Assembly: GCA_949299935.1 (NCBI GenBank)
Contig: CASGCE010000035.1
Coordinates: 101,126 to 165,125 of the forward strand
Source of the DNA: an uncultured bacterium
Lineage (GTDB): Bacteria; Cyanobacteriota; Vampirovibrionia; Gastranaerophilales; Gastranaerophilaceae
Length of the DNA stretch: 64,000 nt
Reading direction: 5' to 3'
Below are positions 7,850 to 15,489 of the stretch, one piece after another (within the stretch, counting starts at the first letter, position 1; every line of letters begins with the position of its first letter). The position numbers and the translations under genes are program-made. Under the pieces are notes generated by a model. The model searched no databases and was not told the origin of the DNA. It saw nothing but the letters and a program-made list of their open reading frames with translations.

Positions 7850-8659
7850 ATGGGGACACTGCAAAAATATTTCAGACAATCCGCAACGTATAAGATTTTC
7901 ACAGGATTATACGAAACTTTTTATGATTTTGTGGAAACTTTGGGCAAAATATCCCAAAACGGTAAACAGTTTGTTAAGTGTATTTTAAAAGACGGTATTG
8001 ACAAGAATGAGCTGATATACCAATGTTACAGGTTTGGTGTTAGCTCTTTGCCGATAACACTAACAATAGTCGGAATGACCTCGGTTATTGTAACCTCCCA
8101 AGTAGCACTGGAAATGGTAAAACAGGGCGGAGGGAATTTTATCGGCATGATGATGTCTATATTGATAGTGCGCGAAGTAGCAGTTATTATGTCAGGTTTT
8201 GCAATAATTTCAATGATAGGCTCCTCAATAGCTTCCGAAATAGCAACAATGCGTGTAACAGAACAAATCGATGCCATAAAGGTGTTAAAGGTCGATCCTA
8301 TAAGTTATCTTTTTGTGCCGAGAGTTTTGTCGGGAATAATAATGATGCCGTTTATAACCATAATTGCAGCAGCAGTCGGGGTTATTGCAGGAGCTATAAC
8401 ATCTAACCTGTTTGCCGGATTAAGCTATATCGCATATATAGATTCAGCCTGGCTGGGGATTTATATGAAAGATCTGTGGGTTAGCCTCTTAAAATCGGTA
8501 TTTTTCGGAGGAACAATAGCGTTGATAAGCTGCTCCTGCGGATATTACGCATCTCAGGGCGCTAAAGGCGTCGGTTTGGCTACTACTAAAGCGGTGGTTT
8601 GGTCCTTCGTTTCAATTGTTGTTTGGGATTTGATATTTGCCGCAGCATTTTTCTTTTAA
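7850..8659 (+). CDS. mlaE: MlaE-family lipid ABC transporter permease
   Basis: Membrane subunit of an MCE-type ABC transporter moving phospholipids between envelope membranes. About 269 residues with five to six hydrophobic segments; typical MlaE stretches are VREVAVIMSGFAI, GSSIASEIATMRVTEQIDA (the coupling region) and the C-terminal CSCGYYASQGAKGVG. The ATG at 7850 is chosen over the GTG at 7823 because the latter lies within the promoter spacer. mlaF follows after 11 bases. No MCE substrate-binding protein gene (mlaD) is adjacent, so the third component must be elsewhere. Presence suggests an outer membrane. Confidence 0.92.
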   Translation: MGTLQKYFRQSATYKIFTGLYETFYDFVETLGKISQNGKQFVKCILKDGIDKNELIYQCYRFGVSSLPITLTIVGMTSVIVTSQVALEMVKQGGGNFIGMMMSILIVREVAVIMSGFAIISMIGSSIASEIATMRVTEQIDAIKVLKVDPISYLFVPRVLSGIIMMPFITIIAAAVGVIAGAITSNLFAGLSYIAYIDSAWLGIYMKDLWVSLLKSVFFGGTIALISCSCGYYASQGAKGVGLATTKAVVWSFVSIVVWDLIFAAAFFF

Positions 8660-8670
8660 GGGTATAAATT

Positions 8671-9405
8671 ATGAGTATTGAAGTTAAAAATTTGGTGAAA
8701 ATTTTCGCAGACAAAAAGGTTATTGATGATGTATCTTTTAAGGTAAACGACAAGGAAACACTTGCTATAGTGGGGTTCTCAGGCTCGGGCAAAAGCACTG
8801 TTTTGAAGCTTATTTCAGGACTTATTGAAAAAGACGGCGGAGAAATTATTACCTCCAAGGGCGATATTGCAATGGTATTCCAGTATTCCGCATTGTTCGA
8901 TTCCTTGAATGTCGCCGATAACATCGCTTTTGCACTGCACGAAAGACGCGATTTAAGAAAAAAATATTCACCTGAACAGATTAAAAAAATAGTGGCGCAA
9001 AAACTTGAGCTTGTCGGGTTGAAAGGGATTGAAAATTTATACCCTTCCGAACTTTCCGGCGGTATGCAAAAACGCGTTAGTTTCGCTCGAGCAATCGTAA
9101 CTGAACCTAACACTATTCTGTACGATGAGCCTACCGCAGGACTTGACCCTATATCTTCAACGCTTATTGAAGACTATATCGTTAGATTGAAAGAGGAAAC
9201 TAATGCCGCATCAATAGTTGTTACACACCAGATGTCCACAATTAAAAGAACGGCTGATAGGGTTGTTATGCTCTATAACGGCAGAATAGTTTTTGAAGGA
9301 ACCCCTGAAAATATGCTTGAACAGGATAATGAATACACTAAACAGTTCGTAACCGCATCATTGCAAGGGCCTATGAAAATTATGGAAGGAAAAAAGGATG
9401 AATAG
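8671..9405 (+). CDS. mlaF: MlaF-family lipid ABC transporter ATPase
   Basis: ATPase partner of the MlaE-type permease just upstream. 244 residues. Walker A GFSGSGKST at 34-42, Q-loop in MVFQYSALFDSL, ABC signature LSGGMQKR near 130-137, Walker B TILYDEPTAGLDP and the H-loop VVTHQM. The signature with Met-Gln is typical of the MlaF/Mkl group. It ends inside the next gene (8-base overlap), so mlaE, mlaF and the aminotransferase are one operon. Ile is mostly ATT and Leu TTG/CTT, unlike the ATA/TTA preference of genes at 1.2-4.3 kb. Confidence 0.93.
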   Translation: MSIEVKNLVKIFADKKVIDDVSFKVNDKETLAIVGFSGSGKSTVLKLISGLIEKDGGEIITSKGDIAMVFQYSALFDSLNVADNIAFALHERRDLRKKYSPEQIKKIVAQKLELVGLKGIENLYPSELSGGMQKRVSFARAIVTEPNTILYDEPTAGLDPISSTLIEDYIVRLKEETNAASIVVTHQMSTIKRTADRVVMLYNGRIVFEGTPENMLEQDNEYTKQFVTASLQGPMKIMEGKKDE

Positions 9406-10639
9406 TTTTAAAGAAAATCTGTTTAATGACGATGTGATGTCACTTGATACATATATTATGTTTAAACTGAAAGAGCAAACCGCAAAACTTAAACCTGAAT
9501 TAATCGCCCAAAATAGAGCGCCTATTTCGCTTTCTATGGGTGCTCCTACTGCTAATCCCCCTGCAGCACTCATTAACAGACTTAAACAAATCCTTGATGA
9601 GGACGGCATCCACACCTACTCTTCACCTAAAGGCGAAGATTATTTTAGAAAAGCCATTGCACTGAGAATGAAAAACCGATTCGGGGTAGATTTGGATCCT
9701 GATAAGGAAATTTATTCGCTTGTCGGATCAAAAGAAGGTATCGCAAATTTGATAAGATTTTTAATTACACAAAAAAAATCCCAAAAAGATATTATTATGG
9801 TGCCCGATCCGTGCTATGCCTCTTATTTACAATTTATACAATGCGCCGGTGGACTTGCTTACCACATACCTTTGACTGCTGAAAATAATTATATGCCTGA
9901 TTTGGAGGCTGTTTTCGATAAATTCGTTGAAGATGGTTATGATGAGAGGAATTTGAAAGCTCTTATTATTAATTACCCCAACAACCCGCTCGGTGTTAGC
10001 GCCTCTAAAGAATATGTGCTGTCGGCCATTGATTTCTGCAAAAAACACAAAATACTCTTGATATCAGATTTGGCATATTCTGACTTGTACTTCAGCGAAG
10101 ATGAAAAACCTTTCAGTGTGTTTGAATTGGACGGCGCTAAAGATATTGCTGTCGAATTTCACAGCTTTTCAAAACCCTATGCTGTAACCGGTTGGAGATT
10201 AGGCTGGGTTTGCGGAAATGAATTTGTCGTTCAACGACTGGGAAAAGGTAAATCTACTATTGATAACGGGATTTTTAAAGCATTACAAAAGGCTTGCGCT
10301 GAAATCCTTAATTCAAAAGCCGGTGATGACTACATAAAAGAAGGAAACCTCGGTTACAAACGTAAACAAAATATAATGGTTAAAGGTTTTACGGAACTCG
10401 GCTGGGATATGTCAAAAGTCCCTCATACAACCTTTTATCTATGGCTTCCCATACCGAGAAAGTATAAATCCTCTTATGAATTTTGCGAAGATTTGTTGAA
10501 AACCTCCGGAATAGTCGTTGTTCCGGGTAACGCTTTCGGAGCATGCGGTGAAGGATTTTTCAGATTATCATACGTATGTTCCGATGAACAGCTTCAAGAA
10601 GTCATTGCTCGTATGAAAACTGACGGCTTTAGGTATTAA
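9398..10639 (+). CDS. Class I/II PLP aminotransferase (LL-diaminopimelate aminotransferase-like)
   Basis: Fold type I aminotransferase, 413 residues. Substrate-loop YSSPKGEDYFRKAIA at 74-88, YPNNP at 193-197 (Asn196 contacts PLP), D224-x-x-Y227 (PLP pyridine and phenol contacts), Schiff-base K259 in HSFSKPYAVTGWRLGW, and R267. It resembles the DapL/aspartate aminotransferase group, but substrate cannot be settled from sequence alone. Translationally coupled to mlaF although unrelated in function. The short hairpin-T terminator at 10.66 kb ends the operon. Confidence 0.8.
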   Translation: MNSFKENLFNDDVMSLDTYIMFKLKEQTAKLKPELIAQNRAPISLSMGAPTANPPAALINRLKQILDEDGIHTYSSPKGEDYFRKAIALRMKNRFGVDLDPDKEIYSLVGSKEGIANLIRFLITQKKSQKDIIMVPDPCYASYLQFIQCAGGLAYHIPLTAENNYMPDLEAVFDKFVEDGYDERNLKALIINYPNNPLGVSASKEYVLSAIDFCKKHKILLISDLAYSDLYFSEDEKPFSVFELDGAKDIAVEFHSFSKPYAVTGWRLGWVCGNEFVVQRLGKGKSTIDNGIFKALQKACAEILNSKAGDDYIKEGNLGYKRKQNIMVKGFTELGWDMSKVPHTTFYLWLPIPRKYKSSYEFCEDLLKTSGIVVVPGNAFGACGEGFFRLSYVCSDEQLQEVIARMKTDGFRY

Positions 10640-10651
10640 TTATATCGGCTC

Positions 10652-10685
10652 AAAAAAAAGACCCCGACAGGGGCCTTTTTTTTAT
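10652..10685. terminator. Rho-independent terminator between convergent genes
   Basis: Stem ACCCC/GGGG(C) with loop GACA near 10661-10674, preceded by A8 and followed by T8, so it can work on both strands: for the aminotransferase operon and for the small gene at 10.7-11.1 kb. Confidence 0.85.
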
Positions 10686-10695
10686 TGTTACCTTA

Positions 10696-11064
10696 CTAGC
10701 TTAATGCCATCAAAGCTTTTACTGAACGGGCATTTTCCCGAACTTCTTCGTCAGAATGCATATCAACCGTATCTGTTAGAATTTTTAATGCTTCTTCTTT
10801 GTTTTCAAGTGCTAAAAGCTCGTTGATTGTACTCATAGCAACAACCGTTGACATGTCGTTTATACCTTTTCCTTTGTTCGTGATTGCTACAGCTAAAGAA
10901 TCATGCATATTCTTTCTTACAAGAGCACGCGCCGTTAATTCCCTAATCTCATCATCAGAAGAATTTGTTCCCATTTCCTCTAAAACTCTTATTGAATCAG
11001 CATCTGAATGCAAGCATAAAGCCTCTATTATATTTCTAATCTTTCTGTTTTTGTTATCCTTCAT
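10696..11064 (-). CDS. Small helical protein of unknown function (HEAT-repeat-like)
   Basis: About 122 residues, cytosolic, no Cys-rich motif. It is made of helix pairs with Asp/Glu between them (HSDADSIRVLEEMG, SDDEIRELTARALVRK, SDEEVRENARSVKAL), the look of short HEAT/armadillo-type repeats. Start chosen at 11064 because AGGAGG lies seven bases upstream; an earlier in-frame start at 11088 lies within the neighbouring gene. The upstream gene (11078-11542) ends 14 bases before, so the pair is probably co-transcribed. Function not recognised. Confidence 0.7.
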   Translation of the reverse strand: MKDNKNRKIRNIIEALCLHSDADSIRVLEEMGTNSSDDEIRELTARALVRKNMHDSLAVAITNKGKGINDMSTVVAMSTINELLALENKEEALKILTDTVDMHSDEEVRENARSVKALMALS

Positions 11065-11077
11065 ATTTTTACCTCCT

Positions 11078-11542
11078 CTATGCCGCAACGTTTAATTCTG
11101 ATAAGTTTTTCCACATGTTTTCTAGTGAACTAACGTCACATTTCTTTAGCTTTTGAACACTGTAATTGTCTGCCATTGAAGCAAAACCTGACTTGATAGC
11201 ACGCCCTGCACCGGCAAAATCAACGGATACATCTATTGAACCTATTTCGTTAATTTTGTTTAAGGCAGCAGAAAAACCGCCCTTTATTCTGTTTCCAAAG
11301 GCAACAACTGATTCTATCCCTTTGCGGAATGTCGGAAATGCATCATTAATTGAACCTACAAGTGCACTCAGTTTCAATTTATCCTTTATGGTCGCTCTGG
11401 TTGAACCTGTTTCGAACACGTCAGCAGTCAAAACATTACCTTTAAATGTTGATGCCGCAAACGGATTTGATGAATGATTTACAGTCTTTTTGATTTTAAT
11501 AGGGGTGTTTAAAACCTGACCAATCTTTTCAATTATTGCCAT
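11078..11542 (-). CDS. Hypothetical protein
   Basis: 154 residues, no signal peptide, no clear transmembrane helix. The N-terminus is basic (KIKKTVNHSSNPFAA), the middle is rich in Gly/Ala/Ser with moderately hydrophobic stretches. I do not recognise a domain. Upstream is a GAGAGAGG-type ribosome site about ten bases before the ATG. It leads a two-gene unit with the HEAT-like protein. Probably lineage-specific; real-gene support comes from the ribosome site, length and tandem arrangement. Confidence 0.6.
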   Translation of the reverse strand: MAIIEKIGQVLNTPIKIKKTVNHSSNPFAASTFKGNVLTADVFETGSTRATIKDKLKLSALVGSINDAFPTFRKGIESVVAFGNRIKGGFSAALNKINEIGSIDVSVDFAGAGRAIKSGFASMADNYSVQKLKKCDVSSLENMWKNLSELNVAA

Positions 11543-11657
11543 TAAAATATACCTCTCTCTTAACTATTCACATACTAAGAATAACACACTAACCTCATAA
11601 TAAATCCACCTTTTGATGTATTCTTGCAAAAAATATTCAAACTTTAGTTAGAGTTTG

Positions 11658-11666
11658 TGATAAAAT
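11658..11666 (+). promoter_or_regulatory. Extended -10 promoter of mazG, leaderless geometry
   Basis: TGaTAAAAT followed by TTAAGT and the ATG at 11673: again six bases between hexamer and start codon and no ribosome site. No good -35 is seen, consistent with an extended -10. Confidence 0.65.
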
Positions 11667-11672
11667 TTAAGT

Positions 11673-12443
11673 ATGGGATATGACAATTTGGAAAAACTGA
11701 TTGATATAATAAGCAAACTCAGATCGCCAAAAGGATGTGAGTGGGATAAAGCACAAACACATAAAACTTTACGCCCGAATATGCTTGAGGAAGCTTATGA
11801 AGCAGTAGATGCAATAAATGATGACGATATGACACATTTGAAAGAAGAATTGGGTGATGTGCTTTTACAGGTTGTTTTACATTCACAAATAGCAGATGAA
11901 AACGGGGATTTTAACATTGAAGACGTGGCAAAAGTGATTAATGACAAATTAATACACAGACACCCGCACGTTTTTTCAAATGTTAAAGTAAGTTCAACAG
12001 ATGAGATTGCAGATAATTGGGACAGATTAAAATCTGAGGAGAAACCGCACCGTAAATCAGCCATGGATGGCATTTCCAAGTCACAATCCGCCTTGATGAG
12101 TGCTCAAAAAATAAGTAAAAGAGCCGTTAAAACAGGATTTGAATGGCCTGATGAAAACTCACTCTACCAATGCATTTTTTCAGAGATAGATGAGTTTAAA
12201 CAAGCCTGCAAAGACCAAGACTATGCCGGCATGGAGGAGGAATTTGGCGACATACTTTTCGCTCTCGTAAATCTCGCCCGTTGGAATAAAATCGACGCAG
12301 AACAGGCACTTTTAATTGCTAACAAAAAGTTTGAAAAACGTTTTCGCATGATGGAAAAACTTGCCGCAAAACCACTACCCGAACATACTTTTGAAGAATT
12401 TGACACGCTTTGGAAAAAATCGAAAAAAGCATTGTCTAAATAA
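11673..12443 (+). CDS. mazG: Nucleoside triphosphate pyrophosphohydrolase MazG
   Basis: Hydrolyses (d)NTPs to monophosphates and pyrophosphate, a house-cleaning role. 256 residues with two tandem MazG domains: the first with RSPKGCEWDKAQTHKTLRP and EEAYEAVDAI followed by EELGDVLLQVV, the second with EIDEFKQAC and EEFGDILFALVNLARW. Metal-binding E-x-x-E pairs are present in both. A single-gene unit; the phage-derived module starts 9 bases past its stop on the other strand, so the intergenic end of mazG may be an old insertion boundary. Confidence 0.95.
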   Translation: MGYDNLEKLIDIISKLRSPKGCEWDKAQTHKTLRPNMLEEAYEAVDAINDDDMTHLKEELGDVLLQVVLHSQIADENGDFNIEDVAKVINDKLIHRHPHVFSNVKVSSTDEIADNWDRLKSEEKPHRKSAMDGISKSQSALMSAQKISKRAVKTGFEWPDENSLYQCIFSEIDEFKQACKDQDYAGMEEEFGDILFALVNLARWNKIDAEQALLIANKKFEKRFRMMEKLAAKPLPEHTFEEFDTLWKKSKKALSK

Positions 12444-12451
12444 TTCTATAA

Positions 12452-13060
12452 CTATAACCCGCGTGATAAGTTCTTGATAACCCTTCCGACAATACTTATT
12501 TCAACATCACCATCGGGTTTCAATGTTTCAATCGGATATTTTTGGTTGTCCGAAATTATGTCCAATTCACCTGTAATTCTTAACCTTAAACGCTTTACAA
12601 ACCAATCATTATTGATGGTAAGAACAAATATCCCGCCATTGTTAAAGTCCCTGCGGGAAGTGTCTACAAGCAAAATATTACCGTCTTCAATTATATTTTC
12701 CATACTGTCACCTGATGCCTTGAACAGCTTTAAATCGGAAGGATGAGGAATTTTCCACAGCTCACGTATAAGTTCCGTACCTATCTTAACCGGAGTAACC
12801 TCAGCATCGTCCGGCACAACAGTCCCTTGACCACAAGAAGGATTGATTTTAATATAGTCCAACTCAACACAATCGGTCAACAGCTCTATTCCGTAATGCT
12901 TTTCTATAAGTGCAATTTCACTTTCGCTGAAATCGCTGTCCCTCGCAGCACGCGCCGACATTGCAGCTTTTTTTACCTGTAATATTTCACACAAATCAGT
13001 CTGCTTTGGTCTAAATCCTATTAAATTTTGTAAAGTACTTAAAAGCTTGTTATACTTCAT
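12452..13060 (-). CDS. LexA-like / phage-type S24 repressor
   Basis: About 202 residues. The N-terminal ~60 residues are a putative helix-turn-helix (TDLCEILQVKKAAMSARAAR); the C-terminal domain is a peptidase S24 (LexA/cI) fold with Ser119 in KASGDSM and Lys156 in WFVKRLRL, the autocleavage dyad. Cys76-Gly77 (NPSCGQG) is a candidate cleavage bond, as Cys-Gly occurs in some phage repressors. Start at 13060 follows GAAGGA. Tandem GTCAAC-based palindromes lie between it and the divergent phage-like genes, so it very likely represses them and may be SOS-inducible. Confidence 0.85.
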   Translation of the reverse strand: MKYNKLLSTLQNLIGFRPKQTDLCEILQVKKAAMSARAARDSDFSESEIALIEKHYGIELLTDCVELDYIKINPSCGQGTVVPDDAEVTPVKIGTELIRELWKIPHPSDLKLFKASGDSMENIIEDGNILLVDTSRRDFNNGGIFVLTINNDWFVKRLRLRITGELDIISDNQKYPIETLKPDGDVEISIVGRVIKNLSRGL

Positions 13061-13094
13061 ATCTTCCTTCAATTACATTTATATGTAGAATAAT

Positions 13095-13135
13095 GTCAAC
13101 TTTAATGTTGACTTTTGTCAACTTTTGTGTTAAAC
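13095..13135. promoter_or_regulatory. Tandem operator sites for the S24 repressor
   Basis: A perfect palindrome GTCAAC-tttaat-GTTGAC (13095-13112) is followed 22 bases on by GTCAAC-ttttgt-GTTaaAC (13117-13135), whose second arm is imperfect. Spacing of two helical turns puts both on one DNA face. The sites overlap a plus-strand promoter, fitting repression of the divergent genes. Confidence 0.75.
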
Positions 13136-13136
13136 T
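13108..13136 (+). promoter_or_regulatory. Promoter of the phage-like operon overlapping the operators
   Basis: -35 TTGACT (13108-13113), 17-base spacer, -10 TAAACT (13131-13136). The -35 lies in the right arm of the first palindrome and the spacer contains the second operator, so bound repressor would block RNA polymerase. Confidence 0.6.
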
Positions 13137-13182
13137 GATAGCACGATGTAAATAATTGTATAAATAACTCCGCTAAACAAAC

Positions 13183-13235
13183 CCGGACACATATTGCTGG
13201 TTACCGTTTGAATGAATAAATGCAATTGTATCCGG
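13183..13235 (+). other. Long imperfect hairpin in the leader of the phage-like operon
   Basis: Arms CCGGACACATATTGC (13183-13197) and GCAATTGTATCCGG (13222-13235) pair with few mismatches around a 24-base loop. A T7 run follows at about 13252. The ~250-base region 13143-13395 otherwise holds no gene with a ribosome site. Confidence 0.4.
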
Positions 13236-13395
13236 AAACTTTACGGCAGACTTTTTTTAAAGCCTGAATTCCAACATTATTATAATACAACAAACAAAGT
13301 ACGCTATCACCTGACTGGATATATTTTTACAAATTATTTACAAACCCACACCTGCAGGGCTTATGCCGATTTTTTCTTAACATAAGGAGCGAGAT

Positions 13396-13593
13396 ATGAT
13401 AAAACAGTTACTTAAAAAAATTAACAAAAAGGAAATTCTACGAAAACGACTCATTGAATACTATCAAACGTTAAACAATAACGAAGTTAATATCCCGGCT
13501 TTTATCCTTGCACAAGAGGATATCCGGCTTATTGAACAAAAAGGTACACTTGATTTTTGGTATAAAAATTTTAAAAATGGCATCAGAAGATAA
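13396..13593 (+). CDS. Small phage-like protein, unknown function
   Basis: 65 residues, basic (MIKQLLKKINKKEIL at the start), helical. The ATG follows AAGGAG. It is the first gene downstream of the repressor-controlled promoter and overlaps the next gene by 17 bases. No domain recognised; early phage genes of this size are common. Confidence 0.6.
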   Translation: MIKQLLKKINKKEILRKRLIEYYQTLNNNEVNIPAFILAQEDIRLIEQKGTLDFWYKNFKNGIRR

Positions 13594-13759
13594 TTTTCTA
13601 CGTTTGGACGAGGAGTTTGCTTTGAGCGAAATTAAAAAACGTGTGGCAGACGGAGATTTTTCACATTCGGATATAGAACTTTTTTTCCAACAAAATTTGA
13701 TATCCGTTGATGAGTATGAATATTGCGTTGAAATTTTGGAAAGGAGAGAAAATGTCTAA
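13577..13759 (+). CDS. Small acidic phage-like protein, unknown function
   Basis: 60 residues from the ATG at 13577 (MASEDNFLRLDEEFALSEI...), acidic and helical. No ribosome site is visible before this ATG, so translation is probably coupled to the preceding overlapping gene. An upstream in-frame ATG at 13508 would give a longer product whose extra part is only the overlap frame. Overlaps the next gene by 8 bases. Confidence 0.55.
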   Translation: MASEDNFLRLDEEFALSEIKKRVADGDFSHSDIELFFQQNLISVDEYEYCVEILERRENV

Positions 13760-14666
13760 AAGACTTACAGATACTTCCATTTGGAATAAAGATTGGTATT
13801 TGGATTTACCTTTGAAAAAAAAACTGTTGCTGAAATATATTTTTGACAACTGCGATTGTGCAGGAGTATACGAGATTTCATACAGGACTTTAAAGCACTG
13901 TTTCGACGAAGAAATTACAAAAGAAGATTTTAACGACTTAAGACAAATAAGATTTATCAGTGAAAATAAAGTTTTTATAGAAGACTTCATAGAATTCCAA
14001 TACGGAGTAACGACAGACAAGCTTGATCCTAAAAAAAGCGTACATAAAGGTATCCTAAGATGTTTAAAAAAACATCAACTGTTAGATAACCCTTTTGAAA
14101 CAGTTAAAGATAAAGATAAGGATAAGTATAAGGATAAGGATAAAGATAAGGATATAGATAAAGTTAAAGATATAAATAAAGATATAAATAAAAATATAAA
14201 TGAAAATGTAAGTAAATATAAAAAAATAAATATAAATTCACCTACAAATGAAAGTTATAATAAGATAAAAAATACTATGTTAGATACTTACAAAGAATTA
14301 TGTCCTCATCTGATAGCCATAAGCGGAGAAGCAAACAGCAAAAGAACGGGAGAAAAAATCCGCCAATATATAAATGAAACACAAAACGACATGGAATTGT
14401 TTAAAAAACTTTGCACTAAAGCAGACAAGCTTAAAAAAATCGGGACAATAAACATAGATTTTGAAACAATGTTAAATTGCAGAATAGGGATTTTAAACGG
14501 GAAATATGAGAACAACGAAAAGACGGAAGAAGAAAAAATAAACGAGCGTGCAAAACGAGAACTTATGGCAACCAAAAAGTTATTAGAAGAATATAAAAAT
14601 CTCAAATGCGATCCGATGCCGGAAAGTTTCAAAAAATTGGGAGAGAAATTAAGGAGTATGAAATGA
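13752..14666 (+). CDS. Phage replisome organizer-like protein with Lys-Asp repeat linker
   Basis: 304 residues from the ATG at 13752, preceded by AAAGGAG. Residues ~1-115 (TDTSIWNKDWYLDLPLKKK, then CAGVYEISYRTLKHCF) match the winged-helix N-terminal domain of phage replication organizers/DnaD-like proteins. Residues ~120-160 are a Lys-Asp/Lys-Asn-Ile repeat encoded by near-identical six-base units. The C-terminal ~140 residues are helical and may be the DnaC/helicase-loading part. Likely role: open the phage origin and recruit host helicase. In this element no primase, helicase or integrase is present. Confidence 0.75.
   Translation: MSKRLTDTSIWNKDWYLDLPLKKKLLLKYIFDNCDCAGVYEISYRTLKHCFDEEITKEDFNDLRQIRFISENKVFIEDFIEFQYGVTTDKLDPKKSVHKGILRCLKKHQLLDNPFETVKDKDKDKYKDKDKDKDIDKVKDINKDINKNINENVSKYKKININSPTNESYNKIKNTMLDTYKELCPHLIAISGEANSKRTGEKIRQYINETQNDMELFKKLCTKADKLKKIGTINIDFETMLNCRIGILNGKYENNEKTEEEKINERAKRELMATKKLLEEYKNLKCDPMPESFKKLGEKLRSMK
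14105..14215 (+). repeat. Hexanucleotide repeat region (GATAAA/GATAAG and relatives)
   Basis: Tandem units GATAAA, GATAAG, TATAAG, GATATA run in frame through the replisome-organizer gene and encode the charged linker KDKDKD... then KDINKDINKN. Copy-number changes would keep the frame, altering only linker length. Confidence 0.85.
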
Positions 14667-15118
14667 CAATAACGACACAGCAGCTGAGGGATTACACGGA
14701 GATAGTAAAGGAATTAGACTTTTTGCTGCGGAAAAAAGAACAAATAAAGGAACGACTAAGCGTGTTAAAGAGTCCTAATTATAAAGAAATAAAGGTAAAA
14801 GAAGGTAATAGAAGCAAAATAAGCGAACAGGAAAATTATGTAATAAAACTGGAAAAAATAAACAAAAAAATAGATGAATACAAAACATGGCTTATACCGG
14901 AACACGCAAAAATAAAAGAGGAAATAGCACGGATAAAGAAATGGCAGTACAGAAATATTTTGGTATACAGGTATCTGGAAAAATGGAAATGGTCTGAAAT
15001 AATCCAAGAATTTTTTGAATTTGAAGACGACTATGAAGAAGAAAAAGATTTCAAGTACAGAGAAAGGATTATGTACTGGCATCGCAAAGCGCTCACAGAG
15101 CTGTCCGAAGGGAAATAA
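14663..15118 (+). CDS. Phage transcription regulator, DUF1492/ArpU-like
   Basis: 151 residues from ATG 14663 (overlapping the previous stop as ATGA; AAGGAG upstream). The first two thirds are a long coiled coil (TEIVKELDFLLRKKEQIKERL, KLEKINKKIDEYKTW). The C-terminus has a sigma-region-4-like helix-turn-helix frame: YRNILVYRYLEKWKWSEI, then YWHRKALTEL, as in DUF1492 and ArpU/RinA-type late-gene activators. An acidic insert (FEFEDDYEEEKDF) sits within the helix-turn-helix, which is unusual. Likely switches on late genes, which are missing here. Confidence 0.6.
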   Translation: MTITTQQLRDYTEIVKELDFLLRKKEQIKERLSVLKSPNYKEIKVKEGNRSKISEQENYVIKLEKINKKIDEYKTWLIPEHAKIKEEIARIKKWQYRNILVYRYLEKWKWSEIIQEFFEFEDDYEEEKDFKYRERIMYWHRKALTELSEGK

Positions 15119-15229
15119 ATTCAGCCAAAGATAATATGAACAAATGTAACATACAACAATCAAAAAAAAGCAATTTTGAAGCGACAAATTTCTTTATATA
15201 AATATACAGGTTGGAAAGAGGACAACACA

Positions 15230-15433
15230 ATGAAAGAACAGGAATTAAATACAATGATGTCAGTAGTGTCAGATCCAATATCAAACGTCTACAAAATTGA
15301 GACCAGAAAGGATTTGGAGGAAATACAGCGCATCATAAGAATTTTCAATATAGCGCAGGAGCAGCATAATAAGCATACATTACTTTCAGTGAAGAATTTA
15401 GCGACATTCAGATTAGTATTAAGCAATAATTAG
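15230..15433 (+). CDS. Small phage-like protein, unknown function
   Basis: 67 residues from ATG 15230 (AAAGAGG upstream). Sequence is soluble and helical (ETRKDLEEIQRIIRIFNIAQEQ). No domain recognised. It is the last gene of the phage-derived module and is followed by a strong terminator. The 110 bases between it and the DUF1492-like gene hold nothing clear. Confidence 0.55.
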   Translation: MKEQELNTMMSVVSDPISNVYKIETRKDLEEIQRIIRIFNIAQEQHNKHTLLSVKNLATFRLVLSNN

Positions 15434-15463
15434 GAAATAGAATAAAGAGGAATGTGGAAAAAA

Positions 15464-15489
15464 AAAGTCTTGTAAACAAGACTTTTTTT
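15464..15489. terminator. Bidirectional terminator closing the phage-like module
   Basis: Perfect nine-base stem AAAGTCTTG/CAAGACTTT with loop TAAA (15464-15485), A run before and T7 after. It overlaps the stop codon of dgkA on the opposite strand and so serves both convergent units. Confidence 0.9.

Noticed and set aside
13212..13385. 57-codon plus-strand frame in the leader of the phage-like operon
   Set aside because: No ribosome site, odd composition, overlaps the hairpin; probably chance.
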